In this document: in pieces, positions 6,336 to 8,887 of the stretch
How the letters are laid out: each line of letters begins with the position of its first letter
Numbering within the stretch: the stretch's first letter is position 1
Assembly (NCBI GenBank): GCA_003554505.1
Contig: PWGS01000214.1
Span: 1-8,887 of the forward strand
Origin: Desulfonatronospira sp.
GTDB lineage: Bacteria; Desulfobacterota; Desulfovibrionia; Desulfovibrionales; Desulfonatronovibrionaceae
DNA length: 8,887 nucleotides
Reading direction: 5' to 3'
Notes under the pieces: model-generated
Databases searched by the model: none
What the model saw: only the letters and a program-made list of their open reading frames with translations
What the model was told of the DNA's origin: nothing
Made by a program: the position numbers and the translations under genes

Positions 6336-6980
6336 TTGAGCGTTGATCCTAAAAGATTGCGGGAAAAGATGGTCCGGGAGCAGATAGAAGCCCGGGGAAT
6401 CAAGGATGAACAAGTGTTGGGGGCCATGCGCAAGGTCCCCAGGCATATGTTTGTGGATGAGGCCCTGCAGGCACAGGCCTATGCGGACCATCCCCTGCCC
6501 ATTGGTCATGGACAGACCATATCCCAGCCGTATGTAGTGGCCATGATGAGTGCTATGCTGGAGGGGCAGCCGGGAATGAAGGTGCTGGAAATCGGCACCG
6601 GATCCGGATACCAGGCTGCAGTGCTTGCGGAGATGGGAGCTGACGTCTATACTGTGGAAAGAATCAAAGCTCTGTATCAGACAGCCAGACAGCGTTTTAA
6701 TCAGTTGAAATACTATTTTATAAAAACCAAACTGGATGACGGAACCACAGGCTGGCCGGAACAGGCCCCCTTTGATCGTATCCTGGTTACTGCCGGCGGA
6801 CCTGATGTGCCTGACCCTCTCACGGAGCAGCTCAATGATCCGGGGATGCTGGTCATACCGGTGGGTGGAAGCAGGAGGCATCAGCAGTTATTGCGCGTTA
6901 TAAAAGACAGGGGAGAAGTCAAAAGAGAAAATATGGGCAGGGTGGCTTTTGTGGACCTGGTGGGCAAGTTCGGCTGGTAA
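6336..6980 (+). CDS. pcm: Protein-L-isoaspartate O-methyltransferase
   Basis: This cytoplasmic repair enzyme transfers a methyl group from S-adenosylmethionine to L-isoaspartyl residues in aged proteins, starting their return to aspartate. Its 214 residues match the bacterial family. [20 protein letters not shown] (11-30) and VPRHMFV (34-40) form the typical N-terminus. [14 protein letters not shown] (58-71) is a PIMT signature. The SAM-binding loop is [13 protein letters not shown] (83-95), with acidic E108 in TVERI after the second strand. [20 protein letters not shown] (135-154) holds motif II, and LVIPVGG (172-178) follows. The start is TTG. Its stop lies 12 bases before the next gene's TTG, so the two are probably one operon, with mrp following. 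Its link with protein damage fits general stress maintenance. Confidence 0.95.
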   Translation: MSVDPKRLREKMVREQIEARGIKDEQVLGAMRKVPRHMFVDEALQAQAYADHPLPIGHGQTISQPYVVAMMSAMLEGQPGMKVLEIGTGSGYQAAVLAEMGADVYTVERIKALYQTARQRFNQLKYYFIKTKLDDGTTGWPEQAPFDRILVTAGGPDVPDPLTEQLNDPGMLVIPVGGSRRHQQLLRVIKDRGEVKRENMGRVAFVDLVGKFGW

Positions 6981-6982
6981 AC

Positions 6983-6987
6983 AGGAG
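6983..6987 (+). promoter_or_regulatory. Ribosome binding site supporting a TTG start for the DedA-like gene
   Basis: AGGAG lies 5 bases before the TTG at 6993. Later in-frame ATG codons (residues 8 and 10) have no comparable site. Confidence 0.65.
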
Positions 6988-6992
6988 CATAC

Positions 6993-7577
6993 TTGAAGAT
7001 ATTCCAGAAATGGATGGGCATGCTCTGGGACCTTGCTTCCAGGAAGGGAGCGGAAAAGGTCCTGATGCTGGTGGCCTTTACAGAGTCCATCTTTTTTCCT
7101 GTGCCTCAGGATCTGCTGCTTATTCCCATGGGGCTTGCACAGCGTAAAAAGGTCTTCAGACTGGCCCCCATCTGCCTGATTTTCTCGGTGCTGGGTGGTG
7201 TGGCGGGATACATAATCGGGCTTTTTTTTATGGAGCTTGTGGGGATGGCCATAATAGGCTTTTATGGTCTCATGGATCAGTATGAAATTATCCGGGAATG
7301 GTACGATCGCTATGATGCATGGGCTGTGGCAGTGGCCGGAGTAAGCCCGGTTCCCTACAAGGTGTGCACTCTGACCGCCGGGGCTTTCAAAATAAATCTG
7401 GCTGTGTTTATAATTGCCTCCGTGCTGAGCAGAGGAGCCAGGTTTTATCTCATTGCCGCCCTTATATACTGGCAGGGAGACAGGGCCAGGGAGTTTCTTG
7501 AAAACCGCATGGACTCCTTCATAGTAGCCGCCCTGCTCCTGGTGGTTGCCGGGTTTGTTGTCCTCAGGTTTATATGA
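6993..7577 (+). CDS. DedA/YqaA-like (VTT domain) inner-membrane protein
   Basis: This 194-residue polytopic membrane protein resembles the YqaA branch of the DedA/VTT superfamily; several DedA proteins act in lipid-carrier recycling or proton-linked transport across the inner membrane. FTESIFFPVPQDLLLIP (29-45) is the family's re-entrant loop with an acidic residue and prolines. A helix with glycine spacing (about 57-90: GGVAGYIIG) follows. The second re-entrant segment is GVSPVPYKVCTLTAG (116-130), and SRGARF (146-151) carries the conserved arginine. A last helix spans about 175-192. It shares the probable operon with pcm (12 bases upstream) and mrp (55 bases downstream). The exact substrate is unknown; YqaA members are mostly uncharacterised. 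Confidence 0.88.
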   Translation: MKIFQKWMGMLWDLASRKGAEKVLMLVAFTESIFFPVPQDLLLIPMGLAQRKKVFRLAPICLIFSVLGGVAGYIIGLFFMELVGMAIIGFYGLMDQYEIIREWYDRYDAWAVAVAGVSPVPYKVCTLTAGAFKINLAVFIIASVLSRGARFYLIAALIYWQGDRAREFLENRMDSFIVAALLLVVAGFVVLRFI

Positions 7578-7585
7578 TCCCGGGT

Positions 7586-7621
7586 ATTCAGGCAGGATTC
7601 AGGCAAAAGCAAAAATTCAGG
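7586..7621 (+). repeat. Three short direct repeats ATTCAGG before mrp
   Basis: ATTCAGG occurs at 7586, 7597 and 7615; the first two extend to ATTCAGGCA. The third provides the AGG of the mrp ribosome site. They lie in the 55-base gap between the DedA-like gene and mrp. Chance slippage is the simplest explanation. Confidence 0.4.
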
Positions 7622-7623
7622 AG
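7619..7623 (+). promoter_or_regulatory. Ribosome binding site that sets the mrp start
   Basis: AGGAG is 9 bases before the ATG at 7633. The frame is open upstream to 7546, inside the DedA-like gene, but this site and the family's usual N-terminus favour 7633. Confidence 0.7.
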
Positions 7624-7632
7624 TTGCCGGAT

Positions 7633-8529
7633 ATGATCCAGGAAGGCAGTCAAAGTTCCTGCCCGGGCGGGACCGGGCACAGCAAAAATTCATGCCACGG
7701 CAGATCGCAGGAAGAGCTCATAAGTTCCACTCTTTCAAGGATCAGATACAAGATCTTTATCATGAGCGGGAAGGGCGGTGTGGGCAAAAGTTCTGTAGCG
7801 GTCAACCTTGCTGCTGCACTGGCTGCGGAAGGAAACAGAACAGGACTTCTGGATGTGGATATCCACGGACCGAGTGTGCCACGTCTGCTGGGCATCACCG
7901 GGCTTCTTGAGGTGGGCAGCCAGAGTCTTATAGAGCCCAAAAGATACAATGAACGCCTTTCTGTCATGTCTATGGAGTCGCTTTTGAAGGATCCCGACCA
8001 GGCAATACTCTGGAAGGGTCCCATGAAGACTTCCGCCATCAGGCAGTTTGTGTCCAATGTGCGGTGGGGAGACCTGGACTACCTTGTTGTTGACTCGCCT
8101 CCAGGAACAGGGGATGAGCCCATGACAGTCCTGAAGACCATTCCCGATGCCCTGTGCATAGTTGTTACTACTCCCCAGGAAGTCTCTCTGGCGGATGTGC
8201 GCAAGGCGATTAATTTTCTGCAGTATGCCAAGGCCAATATCCTGGGCCTGGTGGAAAACATGAGCGGTCTGGTCTGCCCGCACTGCAGCAGGGATATCGC
8301 CCTGTTCAAGGCCGGCGGAGGCAGAGCCCTTGCGGCCGGGTATGGTATTGATTTTCTGGGGTCTATTCCTCTGGATCCGGCCAGCATAGCGGCTGCAGAC
8401 AAGGGGGAACCCGTGGTTTTAAGCAGTGAACCGTCCCCGGCAAAAAAGGCTCATCTTCAGCTGGCTTCCAAGGGGGACAAGGCAGCCAAAGACAGCCTGG
8501 AGGCTGTATCCACTTCACACAAGTTCTAA
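7633..8529 (+). CDS. mrp: Mrp/ApbC (NBP35-like) iron-sulfur carrier P-loop ATPase
   Basis: This 298-residue cytoplasmic ATPase is expected to bind a labile [4Fe-4S] cluster between two subunits and pass it to apo-proteins. The deviant Walker A is SGKGGVGKSS (45-54). The switch I/A' region is DVDIHGPS (74-81), and DSPPGTGDEP (154-163) is the Mrp signature. The cluster-binding C-x-x-C is VCPHC, Cys215 and Cys218, after ENMSG. The N-terminal tail has only two cysteines (Cys10 and Cys21), fewer than the four-cysteine NBP35 tail. The C-terminus beyond about 270 is charged and unconserved. It follows the DedA-like gene by 55 bases on the same strand and is probably the last gene of the pcm operon. 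ParA-type ATPases share the fold, but the Mrp motifs are clear. Confidence 0.94.
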   Translation: MIQEGSQSSCPGGTGHSKNSCHGRSQEELISSTLSRIRYKIFIMSGKGGVGKSSVAVNLAAALAAEGNRTGLLDVDIHGPSVPRLLGITGLLEVGSQSLIEPKRYNERLSVMSMESLLKDPDQAILWKGPMKTSAIRQFVSNVRWGDLDYLVVDSPPGTGDEPMTVLKTIPDALCIVVTTPQEVSLADVRKAINFLQYAKANILGLVENMSGLVCPHCSRDIALFKAGGGRALAAGYGIDFLGSIPLDPASIAAADKGEPVVLSSEPSPAKKAHLQLASKGDKAAKDSLEAVSTSHKF

Positions 8530-8778
8530 GCCGGTCCTTGCCGTGTATATGGATTATGGGATTATGGGGTTGAGGGATTAATGATCAGGGGTGGGGGTGG
8601 AGAGATTGTAACCGACAAAAGTCTTGTCACGGCCAAGAGTTGCAGATTTTCTCGATGGCTTGTGCGGCTGAAGTCCCGGTTGCGGCCATTTAAGAGCAGC
8701 TGCTCAATAATTTTTAAAAAAATAGGTTAAAGGGGTTGCATTTTAATAGACAAAATAATATGTTTCATTTTTTAAGCG
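8530..8778. other. 249-base spacer before the tRNA cluster
   Basis: No gene is visible. It holds a G-rich tract (8551-8600), a short hairpin GACAA-AAGTC-TTGTC (8614-8628), a 12-base palindrome GAGCAGCTGCTC (8694-8705) followed by AATAATTTTT, and the probable tRNA promoter. None of the hairpins is a strong terminator for mrp; the palindrome followed by a T-run is the nearest candidate, with at most a 4-bp stem. Confidence 0.5.
8736..8764 (+). promoter_or_regulatory. Probable sigma-70 promoter of the tRNA-Thr/Tyr cluster
   Basis: TTGCAT (8736-8741) and TATGTT (8759-8764) are separated by 17 bases, and transcription would start about 8 bases before tRNA-Thr. An overlapping TAATAT (8756-8761) has worse spacing. 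The surrounding DNA is AT-rich, as expected upstream of a strong stable-RNA promoter. Confidence 0.5.
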
Positions 8779-8854
8779 GCTGGCGTAGCTCAATTGGTAG
8801 AGCAGCTGACTTGTAATCAGCAGGTTGCGGGTTCAAGTCCCATCGCCAGCTCCA
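8779..8854 (+). tRNA. tRNA-Thr (anticodon UGU)
   Basis: The 76-base cloverleaf is complete. The acceptor arm is GCTGGCG/CGCCAGC and the D stem GCTC/GAGC. The anticodon stem GCTGA/TCAGC encloses loop CTTGTAA, with TGT at 8812-8814. The variable loop is 5 bases and the T loop is TTCAAGT. CCA is encoded at 8852-8854. The T stem has one C-A mismatch and one G-U pair near its base. A UGU anticodon reads ACA and, by wobble, other threonine codons. Confidence 0.97.
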
Positions 8855-8857
8855 TAC

Positions 8858-8887
8858 GGAGGGGTTCCCGAGTGGCCAAAGGGAACA
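8858..8887 (+). tRNA. tRNA-Tyr, 5' part only (cut by window end)
   Basis: Only 30 bases are present: acceptor 5' strand GGAGGGG (8858-8864), TT, and a D arm with stem CCC/GGG and an enlarged loop. The sequence closely follows bacterial tRNA-Tyr. The anticodon is outside the window, so another class II tRNA (Leu or Ser) is not formally excluded. It begins 3 bases after tRNA-Thr, so the two are co-transcribed. Confidence 0.85.

Noticed and set aside
7546..7632. Longer mrp reading frame starting inside the DedA-like gene
   Set aside because: It overlaps the last membrane helix of the DedA-like gene and lacks a ribosome site; the ATG at 7633 has one.
8651..8705. Possible tRNA-like remnant upstream of tRNA-Thr
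   Set aside because: Short matches to tRNA-Thr (GCGG, AAGTCCC, AGAGCAGCTG) occur in the wrong order and do not fold as a cloverleaf.

Overview
The window looks like bacterial chromosome of moderate GC content. The best guess is a sulfate-reducing Desulfobacterota of the Desulfovibrionales type. This rests on the style of the Mrp-type ATPase (a short cysteine-containing N-terminus, then P-loop and CxxC), the SPOR-NlpC/P60 lipoprotein, and the tRNA-Thr(UGU)/tRNA-Tyr pair with encoded CCA ends. The assignment is inferred from protein style, not from a database match. Genes are dense, on both strands, and mostly housekeeping. No insertion sequence, phage gene, CRISPR array or antibiotic-resistance gene was seen.

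Left part (1-2582): the window opens with the last 38 codons of a + strand membrane protein, possibly the tail of a UbiB/ABC1-type kinase. Two minus-strand genes follow: a tRNA nucleotidyltransferase (CCA-adding type, HD domain; 190-1650) and a lipoprotein with a SPOR domain and an NlpC/P60 peptidase domain (1827-2582).

Middle part (2583-5978): a divergent 228-base intergenic region carries a perfect 10-bp inverted repeat. It leads into a + strand cluster: an orphan ParA/Soj-like ATPase (2811-3611), a 395-residue protein with a lysine-rich N-terminus, long coiled coil and C-terminal TPRs (3718-4905), and WrbA quinone reductase (4902-5510), whose ATG overlaps the preceding stop as ATGA. No ParB or parS is visible. 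The ATPase plus basic coiled-coil partner therefore looks like an uncharacterised ParA-type positioning pair, and this is the most interesting part of the window. A convergent minus-strand gene encodes a stand-alone pair of CBS domains (5538-5978).

Right part (5979-8887): a 357-base gap without a convincing gene precedes a probable operon: protein-L-isoaspartate methyltransferase (6336-6980, TTG start), a DedA/YqaA-like membrane protein (6993-7577, TTG start) and an Mrp/ApbC-type iron-sulfur carrier ATPase (7633-8529). A 249-base spacer with a G-rich tract and a likely promoter leads to tRNA-Thr(UGU), complete, and the first 30 bases of tRNA-Tyr, cut by the window edge. In many bacteria this tRNA pair lies just upstream of tRNA-Gly, tRNA-Trp or tRNA-Thr and tuf, so a translation gene cluster may follow.

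A further unexplained signal is a shared motif of about 24 bases (GTTTTCrTCCGGAAA core) found 36-38 bases upstream of the start codons of both the CCA-enzyme gene and the CBS gene, in the same orientation.
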